From Paracoccus methylarcula (GTDB lineage Bacteria > Pseudomonadota > Alphaproteobacteria > Rhodobacterales > Rhodobacteraceae): DNA of 64,000 bases. A program made the translations under genes and the position numbers. The stretch spans positions 62,001 to 126,000 of the forward strand of contig NZ_PXNQ02000003.1 of NCBI RefSeq assembly GCF_003007735.2. Direction: 5' to 3'. A model generated the notes under the pieces. It was given only the letters and a program-made list of their open reading frames with translations. It did not search any database and was not told where the DNA came from. This document shows, piece after piece, positions 56,192 to 64,000 of this stretch (its first letter is position 1; the number at the start of each line of letters is the position of its first letter).

Positions 56192-57268
56192 ATGATCGGG
56201 CGCCGGAATTTCATCGCCGCATTGCTTGCCGGGTCGGTCGTGCCGCGCCTGTCATGGGCGGATGCGGGCAGCCCCGCCATCCTGGGCGCAGCGCGCGAGG
56301 GCGATGGCGGTTACGCCCTGTTCGGCATAGCGGCGGATGGCGGCGATTGCTTTCGCATTCCCCTGCCCGCCCGGGGCCATGCCGCCGCCGCCCATCCAAG
56401 CGCGCCCGAGGCCGTGGCCTTTGCCCGCAGTCCCGGCCGCTTTGCCGTGGTGCTGAACTGCGTCACCGGCGAGGTGCTGACGCGGCTGGTCGCGCCCGAG
56501 GGGCGGCATTTCTACGGCCATGGCACATTCATCGCGGGTGGTGATATCCTCTGCACTTCGGAAAATGATTTCGGAACCGGACAGGGCCGGATCGGACTCT
56601 GGTCCCGGAGCAAAGGCTGGAGGCGCGTGGGAGAGATCCCGACCCATGGCGTCGGGCCGCATGAGATCAAGCATTTGCCGGGAGACGTTCTGGTCGCGGC
56701 GAATGGCGGCTATCGCAATCATCCCGACCGGCCCGGCGTCAAGCTGGACGTGCCCGAGATGCGGCCCAACCTCGCCTATGTCAGCCCCGATGGCGAATTG
56801 CTGGAAAAGGTAGAACTGGACAAGGACCTGCACCTCAACTCCATCCGCCATATCGCCCTGGGCCGGGACGGGCTGGTTGCCTTCGGGATGCAATGGCAGG
56901 GCGATCCGGCGCTCGGGATGCCCCTGATGGGGCTGCACCGGCGCGGCGAGGCGGCGGTTCTGGACCGGATGCCGGTATATGAGGCCGTGGCGATGCGGGG
57001 CTATGTCGGCTCCATCGCCTTCGATGCGGAACGCCGCCGCGTCGCGATCAGTTCTCCGCGTGGCGGGAGGGTGCAGGTCTTTGACGACACCGGGCGGCAC
57101 TTGCGGGCCATCGAGCGCGAGGATGTCTGCGGCATTGCCCCGGCGACACGGGGGTTTTTCCTGTCAGATGGCCTCGGCGGCTTGATGCGGGCGGGCGAGG
57201 AGCTGCATCCGCTGGCCAAGCATCGCGGCCGCGCATGGGATCATCACCTGGTGCCGGTCATGGTCTGA
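56192..57268 (+). CDS. DUF1513 family protein, exported
   Basis: A 358-residue protein with a Tat-like signal (GRRNFIAALLAGSVVPRLSWA) and a predicted beta-propeller-like body. THGVGPHEIKHLP, VAANGGYRNHPDRPGVKLD and GGRVQVFDDTGRH are DUF1513 blocks. The family is regularly found at the end of imelysin/DUF1111 operons, but its own function is unknown. It starts at ATG 56192 following GGGAGG, 174 bases after the second imelysin, and ends close to the convergent glycogen phosphorylase gene. Confidence 0.87.
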   Translation: MIGRRNFIAALLAGSVVPRLSWADAGSPAILGAAREGDGGYALFGIAADGGDCFRIPLPARGHAAAAHPSAPEAVAFARSPGRFAVVLNCVTGEVLTRLVAPEGRHFYGHGTFIAGGDILCTSENDFGTGQGRIGLWSRSKGWRRVGEIPTHGVGPHEIKHLPGDVLVAANGGYRNHPDRPGVKLDVPEMRPNLAYVSPDGELLEKVELDKDLHLNSIRHIALGRDGLVAFGMQWQGDPALGMPLMGLHRRGEAAVLDRMPVYEAVAMRGYVGSIAFDAERRRVAISSPRGGRVQVFDDTGRHLRAIEREDVCGIAPATRGFFLSDGLGGLMRAGEELHPLAKHRGRAWDHHLVPVMV

Positions 57269-57286
57269 CATGCCGGTTTCCGGGAG

Positions 57287-59707
57287 CTATTCCCCGACCC
57301 CGACCGGACCGGCCCGCCATATATCGGCCATGTACCCCCTGATCGTCCGGTCAGAGGAGAAATAGCCCGAGCGCGCGATATTCAGCGCCGCCATCCGGTC
57401 CCATTCCGCCGGATCGCGATAGGCCGTATCGACCCGGCGCTGCGCCGCGAAATAGGCGTCGAAATCCGAGGCGACGAGGAAGGGATCGTCATTCCATGTC
57501 CGGTCCAGCAGTGTGAAATATGGATCGCCCTGCCCGCCCGAGAACCTGCCCTCGGCCACCATCTGCAGGGCGGCGCGCAGATCGTCGCTGGCCTCGATGG
57601 CGGCGCGGGCATGGCCGGGGCGCGCGGTCTCGGCAGCGGCCTCTTTGGCAGTCAGGCCGAAGAGGAAGAAATTCTCCGCCCCGACATGTTCGCGGATCTC
57701 GACATTCGCGCCGTCCAGCGTGCCGATGGTCAGCGCCCCGTTCATGGTGAATTTCATGTTGCCGGTTCCCGAGGCCTCCTTGCCCGCTGTCGAGATCTGC
57801 TCGGACAGGTCGGCGGCGGGGATCAGCATCTCGGCCATCGAGACATTGTAATTCGGCGGATAGGCGATCTGCAGGAATTTCCCGGTCACCGGATCGTTGT
57901 TGATGGTTGCCGCCACGTCGTTGACCAGGTGGATCACCGACTTGGCAAGCCAATAGCCCGGCGCGGCCTTGCCCCCGAATATCTTCACCCGTGGCACCCA
58001 ATCCCCGTTCGGATCGTCATGGATCCGCCGCCACAGGGCGATGGCTTCGAGGATATTCAGAAGCTGGCGCTTGTATTCATGGATGCGTTTGACCTGCACA
58101 TCGAAGATCGCATCAGGATCCGCCTTCACCCCCAGATCGCCCAGCAGGTGATCGGCCAGCCACTGCTTGTTGCGCCGCTTGGCCGCCCGCAGACTCTCGC
58201 GGAAAGCGGGATCGTCTGCATGGGCCTCGAGCCCGCGAAGCTGGTCCAGATCGGCGGTCCAGCCATCACCGATGGTCTCGTCGATCAGACCCGCCAGCGC
58301 CGGATTCGCCATGCGCAGCCAGCGGCGCGGCGTGACCCCGTTGGTCTGGTTCACGATCCGGTCGGGATGCAGCCTGTGTAGATCGGCAAAGACCGTATCC
58401 CGCACCAGGTCTGTATGCAGCGCCGAGACCCCGTTCACCTTGCCCGCCATGATGAAGGCCAACTCGCCCATATGCACCTGGTCGTGCCGGACGATGCCGA
58501 CATGATCGGGGCGGCCCGTGGAGGCGCGGTGATCGGCGTCGATCATCTCGATGATCTGCATGTGGCGTGGCAGCACCCGCCCCATCAGCCATGTGGACCA
58601 TGTCTCCAGTGCCTCGGGTAGAAGCGTATGATTGGTATAGTTCAGCGTGCCGCGCGCCAGGTCGCGAGCCTCCTCAAAGCCCAGCCCATGCTCATCCATC
58701 AGGAGACGCATGAGCTCCGGCCCGGCAATGGCGGGATGCGTGTCGTTCAGCTGGATCGCCACCTTCCCGGGCAGCAGGCGCAGATCGCCATGCTCGGACA
58801 GGAAGCGGCGCAGGATATCCTGCAGGGCGGCGGCGGTCAGGAAATATTCCTGCTTGAGCCGCAACTCCTTGCCGGCTTCCGTCGTGTCATCGGGATAAAG
58901 CACCCGCGACAAGGTCCGCGCCAGCGCCTCGGGTTCGGCGGCGGCGGTGTGATCGCCCGCGTTGAACCGCTGCAGGTCAAGCAGCGTCGTCGGATGCGCC
59001 CCCCATAGCCGCAGCGTATTGGCCCATTCGCCGTTCCAGCCGATCACCGGCATGTCATAGGCCCGCGCGATCACGCTTTCACCCGGATGCCATTTGGCGC
59101 GGCCATCGGCCTTCTCGACATGCCCCTTGAAGCCGATCGTGTAGCTGTAATCGATCCGGGTGAACTCCCAGGGATGTGGCTGGTTCAACCAGTCCTCGGG
59201 GGTTTCGACCTGCTGTCCGGCCTCGAAACGCTGGCGGAACAGCCCATGTTCGTAGCGGATACCGTAACCCATCGCCGGGCATTGCAGGGATGACAGCGAC
59301 TCCATGAAACAGGCCGCCAGCCGGCCCAGCCCGCCATTGCCGAGGGCGGCATCGGGTTCGTCCTCGAGGATTTCCCGCTTGTCGAGACCCAGCTGTCCCA
59401 GGGCCTCGTCCATCGCCTCGTCCAGCCGCAGGTTGATGATCGCATCGCCAAGCGTCCGCCCGATCAGGAATTCCATCGACAGGTAATAGACCCGCTTCGC
59501 CCCTTGTTCGCCCGCGCGCCGTAACGCCGCCATCCAGGGATCGATCATCAGGTCGCGCACCGTGTGACTGACGGCCAGCCGCCAGTCGAAAACCGTGGCA
59601 GCCTCGGGTTCGCGGCCCTGTGTGCGGGTCAGGTGATAAAGGATCCGGTCGCGGAGATCCTGGGAAGCTGAGAGTCGGGTCAAAATCTGCCTCTTGAAAC
59701 CTGTCAA
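57287..59707 (-). CDS. glgP: Glycogen/starch/alpha-glucan phosphorylase
   Basis: Releases glucose-1-phosphate from alpha-1,4-glucans. The 806-residue GT35 enzyme is of normal length. The PLP-binding region is EASGTGNMKFTMNGALTIGTLDGAN with the Schiff-base Lys, and YYLSMEFLIGRTL, LGNGGLGRLAACF and QLNDTHPAIAGPELMRLL are family hallmarks. It is not beside other glg genes. It is transcribed from a 191-base gap after soxD on the same strand; a sox read-through is possible because I see no clear terminator there. Confidence 0.96.
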   Translation of the reverse strand: MTGFKRQILTRLSASQDLRDRILYHLTRTQGREPEAATVFDWRLAVSHTVRDLMIDPWMAALRRAGEQGAKRVYYLSMEFLIGRTLGDAIINLRLDEAMDEALGQLGLDKREILEDEPDAALGNGGLGRLAACFMESLSSLQCPAMGYGIRYEHGLFRQRFEAGQQVETPEDWLNQPHPWEFTRIDYSYTIGFKGHVEKADGRAKWHPGESVIARAYDMPVIGWNGEWANTLRLWGAHPTTLLDLQRFNAGDHTAAAEPEALARTLSRVLYPDDTTEAGKELRLKQEYFLTAAALQDILRRFLSEHGDLRLLPGKVAIQLNDTHPAIAGPELMRLLMDEHGLGFEEARDLARGTLNYTNHTLLPEALETWSTWLMGRVLPRHMQIIEMIDADHRASTGRPDHVGIVRHDQVHMGELAFIMAGKVNGVSALHTDLVRDTVFADLHRLHPDRIVNQTNGVTPRRWLRMANPALAGLIDETIGDGWTADLDQLRGLEAHADDPAFRESLRAAKRRNKQWLADHLLGDLGVKADPDAIFDVQVKRIHEYKRQLLNILEAIALWRRIHDDPNGDWVPRVKIFGGKAAPGYWLAKSVIHLVNDVAATINNDPVTGKFLQIAYPPNYNVSMAEMLIPAADLSEQISTAGKEASGTGNMKFTMNGALTIGTLDGANVEIREHVGAENFFLFGLTAKEAAAETARPGHARAAIEASDDLRAALQMVAEGRFSGGQGDPYFTLLDRTWNDDPFLVASDFDAYFAAQRRVDTAYRDPAEWDRMAALNIARSGYFSSDRTIRGYMADIWRAGPVGVGE

Positions 59708-59898
59708 TCATCGCGGCGCCGATAGCGCCATCAGCGACCGGAACCTGTTGCCAGTTTTCACGGGTCTTGAAAAGCACCGGTCGGGATTATCGGGTAAGGA
59801 CGCGCAAATGCGTCACAGGTGGCGCTTGCGTTCCTGCTGTGGGGGCACATCCCGTCGCCGGATATATCGAACAAGGAAGTATCACCCCGGGGGCGGAA

Positions 59899-60885
59899 CT
59901 AGGGTTGCGCGCGCAGATAGGCGATGATCGCCTCGATATCCCCGGATGATTTCACACCGGGAAAGGACATCTTGTTGCCGGGCAGGAATCCTTTGGGATC
60001 GGCCAGAAAGGCGCGGAGGTTCTCTTCGGTCCAGGTGATTCCGGATTCGATCATGGCGGGCGAATACTTGTAGCCGTCACGGGTTCCGGCCTCGCGGCCG
60101 AGGGTGCCATTCAGCACAGGCCCCACGCGATTCTTCGCCCCTTCGCCGATCATGTGACAAGCCTTGCATTTAGCGAACAGCTTCTCTCCCGCAGCGATCA
60201 GTTCGGGATCGGGAAGCGGTTCTTCCGTCTTGCTGACAGGGTCCGTCTTGTCCTTGTCTGCCGGATCGGTCGGCGTCACGTCGAAGACCGAGGCATGCAT
60301 GGTGATCTCGACGCTTTCCTTGCAATCCCGCATACAGGGCTCTGCCGTGAACACCGGATACTCGGTTTCGGGGCGGTCATCGACGATGAATCCCCCCGCA
60401 TTGGGCATCTCTATCTCGGAGAAATTCCGGTCCGACAGCACGAAATCCTCATCGACCAGATAGTTCGAGTAAAGGATATAGGCGGTGATCGCATAGGTCT
60501 CGTCCGGCGTCAGGATCTGCGCCTGCCCGAAAGGCATCGAGCGGTGGACATAATCCCATAGCGTGGACAGATGCGGCCAATAGCTGCCGACCGTCTTGAC
60601 CGGATCCTTGTGATCCAGCGTATCCTCGCCCCCCGCAAGCGCCGGCCAATTGTCCAGCCCTTCGGCGAAATCGCCATGACAGGCGGCGCATTTCTCCTGG
60701 AACAGACCTTCACCACTCGCCACGTCACCCGAACCTTCGGGCAGGCCGGTCCCGTCCGGCATGACATCAACGTCCCATGCCGCGATTTCCTCGGGCAGCG
60801 CCTCGCGCCCCAATCCGAGCGGTTCTGCGAGAGCGGGCGAGGTCAGCAGAACGGTCAGCAGAACGGCATCAAGATATCTCGACAT
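59899..60885 (-). CDS. soxD: Sulfur dehydrogenase di-haem cytochrome subunit SoxD
   Basis: Electron-accepting partner of SoxC in the Sox thiosulfate-oxidising system. The 328-residue precursor has a signal peptide (to ALAEP) and two haem c sites, EKCAACHGDFAEG and AKCKACHMIGEG. The segment PCMRDCKESVEITMHASVFDVTP between them is specific to SoxD, and the last 90 residues are a class I cytochrome c domain (VGPVLNGTLGREAGTRDGYKYSPAM). Its start lies 17 bases inside soxC, so the genes are coupled. Confidence 0.93.
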   Translation of the reverse strand: MSRYLDAVLLTVLLTSPALAEPLGLGREALPEEIAAWDVDVMPDGTGLPEGSGDVASGEGLFQEKCAACHGDFAEGLDNWPALAGGEDTLDHKDPVKTVGSYWPHLSTLWDYVHRSMPFGQAQILTPDETYAITAYILYSNYLVDEDFVLSDRNFSEIEMPNAGGFIVDDRPETEYPVFTAEPCMRDCKESVEITMHASVFDVTPTDPADKDKTDPVSKTEEPLPDPELIAAGEKLFAKCKACHMIGEGAKNRVGPVLNGTLGREAGTRDGYKYSPAMIESGITWTEENLRAFLADPKGFLPGNKMSFPGVKSSGDIEAIIAYLRAQP

Positions 60886-62137
60886 TTTCCGCGCTCCCAT
60901 CCTTGCGCACCCACCATGTCTGGATGCCGTTATTGTGGTAGACCGAGTTCTCGCCCCGGATCTCGCGCAGCGCGTCCTTGGTCGGCTGCACATAGCCGGT
61001 TTCGTCCATGGCACGGGATTGCAGCAGCATTTCCTCGCCATCCCAAAGGTGATCCAGCCAGAACCGGGTCATCGCCATGCGCTGGCCGAGGGCGGCCAAG
61101 CGCGCCGTCCGCCAGTTCCTGCCGCCATCGGTCGAGACATCGACGCGGGTGATCGCCCCCCTGCCCGACCATGCCAGCCCGGTGATGACCAGAGGCCCCT
61201 TGCCATGCCGGACCGGCACCTGCGGGCTGGGTGCGGTGACGACGGACTTGGCATCCATCACCCATGTCCATTTCCGGCTGATCCCGTTATCCAGCGTGTC
61301 GGTATATTTCGAGGTCTCCTCGCGGCTCTCCACCGGCCCCGGCGTCACCTCGATCCGGCGCAGCCATTTGATCCAGAGATTGCCCTCCCATCCTGGCACG
61401 ACGAGGCGGACGGGATAGCCATGCTCCTTGCGCAGCGCCTCGCCATTGGCCTTGAAGGCGACCATGCAATCGTCGAGCGCCTTTTCCAGCGGGATCGAAC
61501 GGCCATTCGAGGACGCGTCCGCACCTTCGACATAGAGCCATTTTCCCTCGGGCCTGATGCCCGCCTCGGCCAGCAGCGTTTTCAGCGGCACTCCGACATA
61601 TTCCATGTTGTGGATCATGCCATGGGTGAATTGCGAGCCGTTCAACTGCGCACCCGCCCATTCCATGCCGCTATTGGCCGCGCATTCGCAGAAATAGACG
61701 CCGGACTGGCGGGGAAAGCGTTCCAGATCGGCATAGGTGAAAACCAGCGGACGGTCCACGAGGCCGTTGATCATCAGGCGGTAATCCGGCTTGGCCAGTT
61801 CGATCGCGCCGGAATGGTGCCGCTCGAAGGCGCAACCGGCGGGCGTGATCGTGCCGTCCAGCGCATGGATCGGCGTGAAATTGATCGAACTGATCGGATC
61901 GGCGGTCAGCCAGGGGACATTGCGGCGGATGACGTCAGACTCGAAGCGGATCGGCAGGCCATAGGGCGTCTCATCCACGCCCGCGCCGGTATAGCGGGCC
62001 CAGTCCTGCACTTCGGTAATCAGCGGGTCGGGACCGTCTTGGGCGCGGGCCGACAGGCTGGCGGCAGGCAACAGGGCACCGGCCGCCAGCCCCGCCCGCA
62101 ATACGCCGCGGCGGCTGGTGGTTGCGAATTTTGACAT
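60869..62137 (-). CDS. soxC: Sulfur dehydrogenase molybdenum subunit SoxC
   Basis: Molybdopterin sulfite oxidase-family protein that oxidises SoxY-bound sulfane sulfur with SoxD, a six-electron step. The 422-residue precursor carries a Tat signal (TTSRRGVLRAGLAAGALL). The Mo-ligand Cys fits YFCECAANSGMEW, and PVRLVVPGWEGNLWIKWLRRIEV and GRGAITRVDVSTDGGRNW belong to the Mo-co dimerisation region. With SoxCD present, thiosulfate can be oxidised fully to sulfate without sulfur globules. Lies 16 bases after soxB. Confidence 0.95.
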   Translation of the reverse strand: MSKFATTSRRGVLRAGLAAGALLPAASLSARAQDGPDPLITEVQDWARYTGAGVDETPYGLPIRFESDVIRRNVPWLTADPISSINFTPIHALDGTITPAGCAFERHHSGAIELAKPDYRLMINGLVDRPLVFTYADLERFPRQSGVYFCECAANSGMEWAGAQLNGSQFTHGMIHNMEYVGVPLKTLLAEAGIRPEGKWLYVEGADASSNGRSIPLEKALDDCMVAFKANGEALRKEHGYPVRLVVPGWEGNLWIKWLRRIEVTPGPVESREETSKYTDTLDNGISRKWTWVMDAKSVVTAPSPQVPVRHGKGPLVITGLAWSGRGAITRVDVSTDGGRNWRTARLAALGQRMAMTRFWLDHLWDGEEMLLQSRAMDETGYVQPTKDALREIRGENSVYHNNGIQTWWVRKDGSAENVEIS

Positions 62138-62153
62138 TTGGGTGGCTCCTCCC

Positions 62154-63842
62154 TCAGTCTCCTGTGACGGTGATGGAATTGTTCGGTGCCGGGCTGACAG
62201 TGCCCTGCGCCCGGATGTGGTTCTCGACCAGGTCCCAGATTTGCGGCCCCTCGGTGCCCTCGTTGACCGAGGCCCAGCCCGCGACGACGTAATTGCGCGC
62301 CGGATCGACGGGGCTGCCATCCTTGAGCAGCGTCATGCCACTGATACGGCTGCCCATACCGGCATAGGGATCGATGCTGTAGCCAAGCCCGCCCACGCGC
62401 ACCATGTCGCCGCCCTGCTGGTAATAGGGATCGGCGTTGAAGATGTTATCGGCCACGTCTTCCATGATCGTTTTAAGCATCTCGCCCGACATCTCGCTGC
62501 GATAGACCTGTCCGTAAGTCATCGAGGTCACGGAATGGATGTCCTCGCGGGTGATGTCGCCGGGCAGGACCGAGGCCCCCCAACGCACGCCGGGCGACAG
62601 AGCGATCTCGGCATCGCGTTCGGACAGCAGGGCGTCGCAGATCAGGTCGTCCCAGCTACCGTTGAAATTGCCGCGGCGATACAGAAGGCCCTCGGTCTTG
62701 CCGATCACCTCTTCCAGATCCGTCTTGTAGGGCGCGCGGATCTCCTCGATCAGCGAAGCCATGTCGGGATCGGGTTGGATCACATCCGAGAAGATCGGGA
62801 TCAGCTTGTGGCGGAAGCCCATCATCTTGCCATCGCGCACGTCCAGATCGACGCGACTGACGAATTTGCCGTGGCTGCCGCTGGCGATGATGATCGTGTC
62901 ACCCACGACGACCGGCTCGGGGATGGCGTCATGGGTGTGGCCCGACAGGATCACGTCGATACCCTTCACCCGGCTTGCCATCTGGTGATCGACGTCAAAG
63001 CCATTATGCGACAGGCAGACGACCAGATCGACGCCTTCGGCGCGCAGCTCGTCCACCACCTGCTGCATCCGTTCCTCGCGAATGCCGAAACTGTATTCGG
63101 GGAACATCCAGCCGGGATTGGCAATCGGCGTATAGGGAAAAGCCTGCCCCACGACGCCGACGCGCAGCCCCCCCGTCTCGAATATCTTCGAGGGCTCAAA
63201 GGCGGGCTCATCCCATTCCGCGTCGAAAATATTGGCGCCCAGCAATGGCTGGTCCATCATCTCCATCAGTTCCTGCACCCGCTCGGTGCCGAAGGTGAAT
63301 TCCCAATGCGCGGTCATCGCCTGCGCGCCCAGCAGGTTCATCACCCGCACCATGTCCTCGCCACGGGTCTTGAGACTGGTATAGCTGCCATGCCATGTAT
63401 CGCCGCCATCCAGCAGGATCGAGGCGGGCCGCGCGGCACGGATCGCCTTGACCACGGTGGCGATCCGGTCAAAGCCACCCATGCGGCCATAGGTCCGGGC
63501 AAGATCGGCGAAATCGGGCCATGTCAGCGCGTAAGCCTCGGGGCTGCCGGGGGTGATCCCGAACATCTTCTGGAACGCCTCGCCCACGACATGGGGCGCC
63601 CGGCCCTTCGCATCGCCGACGCCGATATTGGTATCCGGTTCGCGGAACCAGACCGGGCGCAGATGGGCGTGGCAATCGGTAAGATGGATCAGCGTCAGGT
63701 TGCCGAAATCCTCGAATTGCAGCAGCTGGTCCTGCGTCAGCGCCTGCTGAGCAAAGGCGCGGGGCAGGTTGCTGAATCCCAGCCCCGTCAATGCGGCCGA
63801 ACCGGCAAGGCCAAGCTGCAACATCTCGCGGCGCGAAATCAT
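62154..63842 (-). CDS. soxB: Thiosulfohydrolase SoxB
   Basis: Dimanganese enzyme that removes sulfate from SoxY-bound S-thiosulfonate. The 562-residue precursor has a Tat signal (SRREMLQLGLAGSAAL). The metallophosphatase ligands are in LIHLTDCHAHLRPVWFREPD, LLDGGDTWHG, AMTAHWEFTFG, LSHNGFDVD and ILSGHTHD. The gene has ATGs at 63848 and 63842; AGGAGG directly abuts the first and is six bases from the second, so I chose 63842 (MISRREM). It is second of the soxABCD order here. Confidence 0.96.
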   Translation of the reverse strand: MISRREMLQLGLAGSAALTGLGFSNLPRAFAQQALTQDQLLQFEDFGNLTLIHLTDCHAHLRPVWFREPDTNIGVGDAKGRAPHVVGEAFQKMFGITPGSPEAYALTWPDFADLARTYGRMGGFDRIATVVKAIRAARPASILLDGGDTWHGSYTSLKTRGEDMVRVMNLLGAQAMTAHWEFTFGTERVQELMEMMDQPLLGANIFDAEWDEPAFEPSKIFETGGLRVGVVGQAFPYTPIANPGWMFPEYSFGIREERMQQVVDELRAEGVDLVVCLSHNGFDVDHQMASRVKGIDVILSGHTHDAIPEPVVVGDTIIIASGSHGKFVSRVDLDVRDGKMMGFRHKLIPIFSDVIQPDPDMASLIEEIRAPYKTDLEEVIGKTEGLLYRRGNFNGSWDDLICDALLSERDAEIALSPGVRWGASVLPGDITREDIHSVTSMTYGQVYRSEMSGEMLKTIMEDVADNIFNADPYYQQGGDMVRVGGLGYSIDPYAGMGSRISGMTLLKDGSPVDPARNYVVAGWASVNEGTEGPQIWDLVENHIRAQGTVSPAPNNSITVTGD

Positions 63843-63858
63843 CGGCATCCTCCTACAT

Positions 63859-63874
63859 ATTCATATATATGAAA
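63859..63874. promoter_or_regulatory. AT-rich palindrome before soxB (possible ArsR-type operator)
   Basis: ATTCATATATATGAAA contains the perfect 14-base palindrome TTCATATATATGAA. ATTC-N8-GAAT is the known kind of site for the sulfide-responsive ArsR-family regulator SqrR, and this one matches seven of its eight fixed bases. Lying in the soxA-soxB gap it may be an internal operator. The regulator itself is not in the window. Confidence 0.5.
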
Positions 63875-63884
63875 CTATCAGAAC

Positions 63885-63916
63885 TGAAAAGACCCGCGCG
63901 ACTTCTCGGCGCGGGC
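63885..63916 (-). terminator. Hairpin with T run between soxA and soxB
   Basis: CCCGCGC (63893-63899) pairs with GCGCGGG (63909-63915); on the minus strand the stem is followed by TCTTTTC. It is placed to attenuate transcription from soxA into soxB. Confidence 0.65.
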
Positions 63917-63922
63917 CAATCG

Positions 63923-64000
63923 TCAATGACGAACGCTGACGCCCTCGACCGGCAAGCCATTGCCGCGAGACGCAACGTAGAGTTCAAGGGCACGGAATTC
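63923..64000 (-). CDS. soxA: SoxA, C-terminal end (5' part beyond window)
   Basis: The last 25 codons of a gene upstream of soxB, ending RALELYVASRGNGLPVEGVSVRH and TGA at 63925-63923. The LELYVASRxxGLPVE ending is characteristic of the SoxA di-haem cytochrome, which couples thiosulfate to SoxY. The position directly upstream of soxB fits the usual soxXYZABCD order. Only this tail can be judged. Confidence 0.8.
   Translation of the reverse strand, partial: EFRALELYVASRGNGLPVEGVSVRH

Overview
The window is high-GC DNA from an alphaproteobacterium of the Rhodobacteraceae, most likely Paracoccus or a close relative. The reasons are: the cytochrome c oxidase cluster ctaC-ctaB-orf-ctaG-ctaE-surf1-thrC with a CtaC that reads like Paracoccus CtaC; a CcrM-type GANTC methyltransferase; a soxABCD block for thiosulfate oxidation; fliI/flgBC-fliEQ-flgFGAH-fliL; and copies of a short GGATATTTGCATGAAGAAGA element. 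No rRNA, tRNA, CRISPR array, phage or insertion sequence was recognised. The DNA looks chromosomal and gene-dense, and no gap between genes exceeds about 250 bases.

Layout. 1-5.2 kb: end of clpB, an omptin-type outer-membrane protease, an exported nucleosidase-like protein, a nitronate monooxygenase, msrB-msrA and a small cupin. 5.2-10.4 kb: an RND efflux pump with two adaptor genes. 10.5-14.4 kb: divergent kynurenine genes (kynU and a kynB-like hydrolase), an aldo/keto reductase, a YbaK-like deacylase and a small acidic protein. 14.5-19.6 kb: lytic transglycosylase, FMN glutamate-synthase-like protein, FAD-linked oxidase and GNAT. 19.6-26.4 kb: M16 peptidase, thrC and the aa3 oxidase assembly operon. 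26.6-32.7 kb: tldD, dprA, a VOC protein and topA. 32.8-39.5 kb (all minus): ccrM, rnhB, allA, a sulfotransferase/GT90 fusion, an MFS exporter and an orphan dctM. 39.7-42.0 kb: an L,D-transpeptidase and an extensin-like protein. 42.0-48.1 kb: flagellar genes. 48.4-52.1 kb: a glycine-betaine-type ABC transporter. 52.2-57.3 kb: an imelysin/di-haem/imelysin/DUF1513 iron-uptake operon. 57.3-59.7 kb: glycogen phosphorylase. 59.9-64.0 kb: soxD, soxC, soxB and the end of soxA.

The most striking global feature is that eleven otherwise intact genes are each broken by what looks like a single-base indel: omptin, cupin, RND permease, one RND adaptor, the glutamate-synthase-like gene, topA, the sulfotransferase/GT90 gene, the L,D-transpeptidase, fliI, flgC and flgF. 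Nine fit a one-base loss and two a one-base gain, and most sit in short G or C runs. Several of these genes are core functions and the two frames together rebuild full-length family members, so sequence error is the leading explanation rather than decay. I annotate each as one gene across both frames.

The best leads for new biology are the sulfotransferase/GT90 fusion coupled to an MFS exporter; four GANTC methylation sites packed over the ccrM promoter; an inverted GTTAAC operator between kynU and the kynB-like gene; an AT-rich ATTC-N8-GAA palindrome before soxB; and the dispersed GGATATTTGCATGAAGAAGA element.
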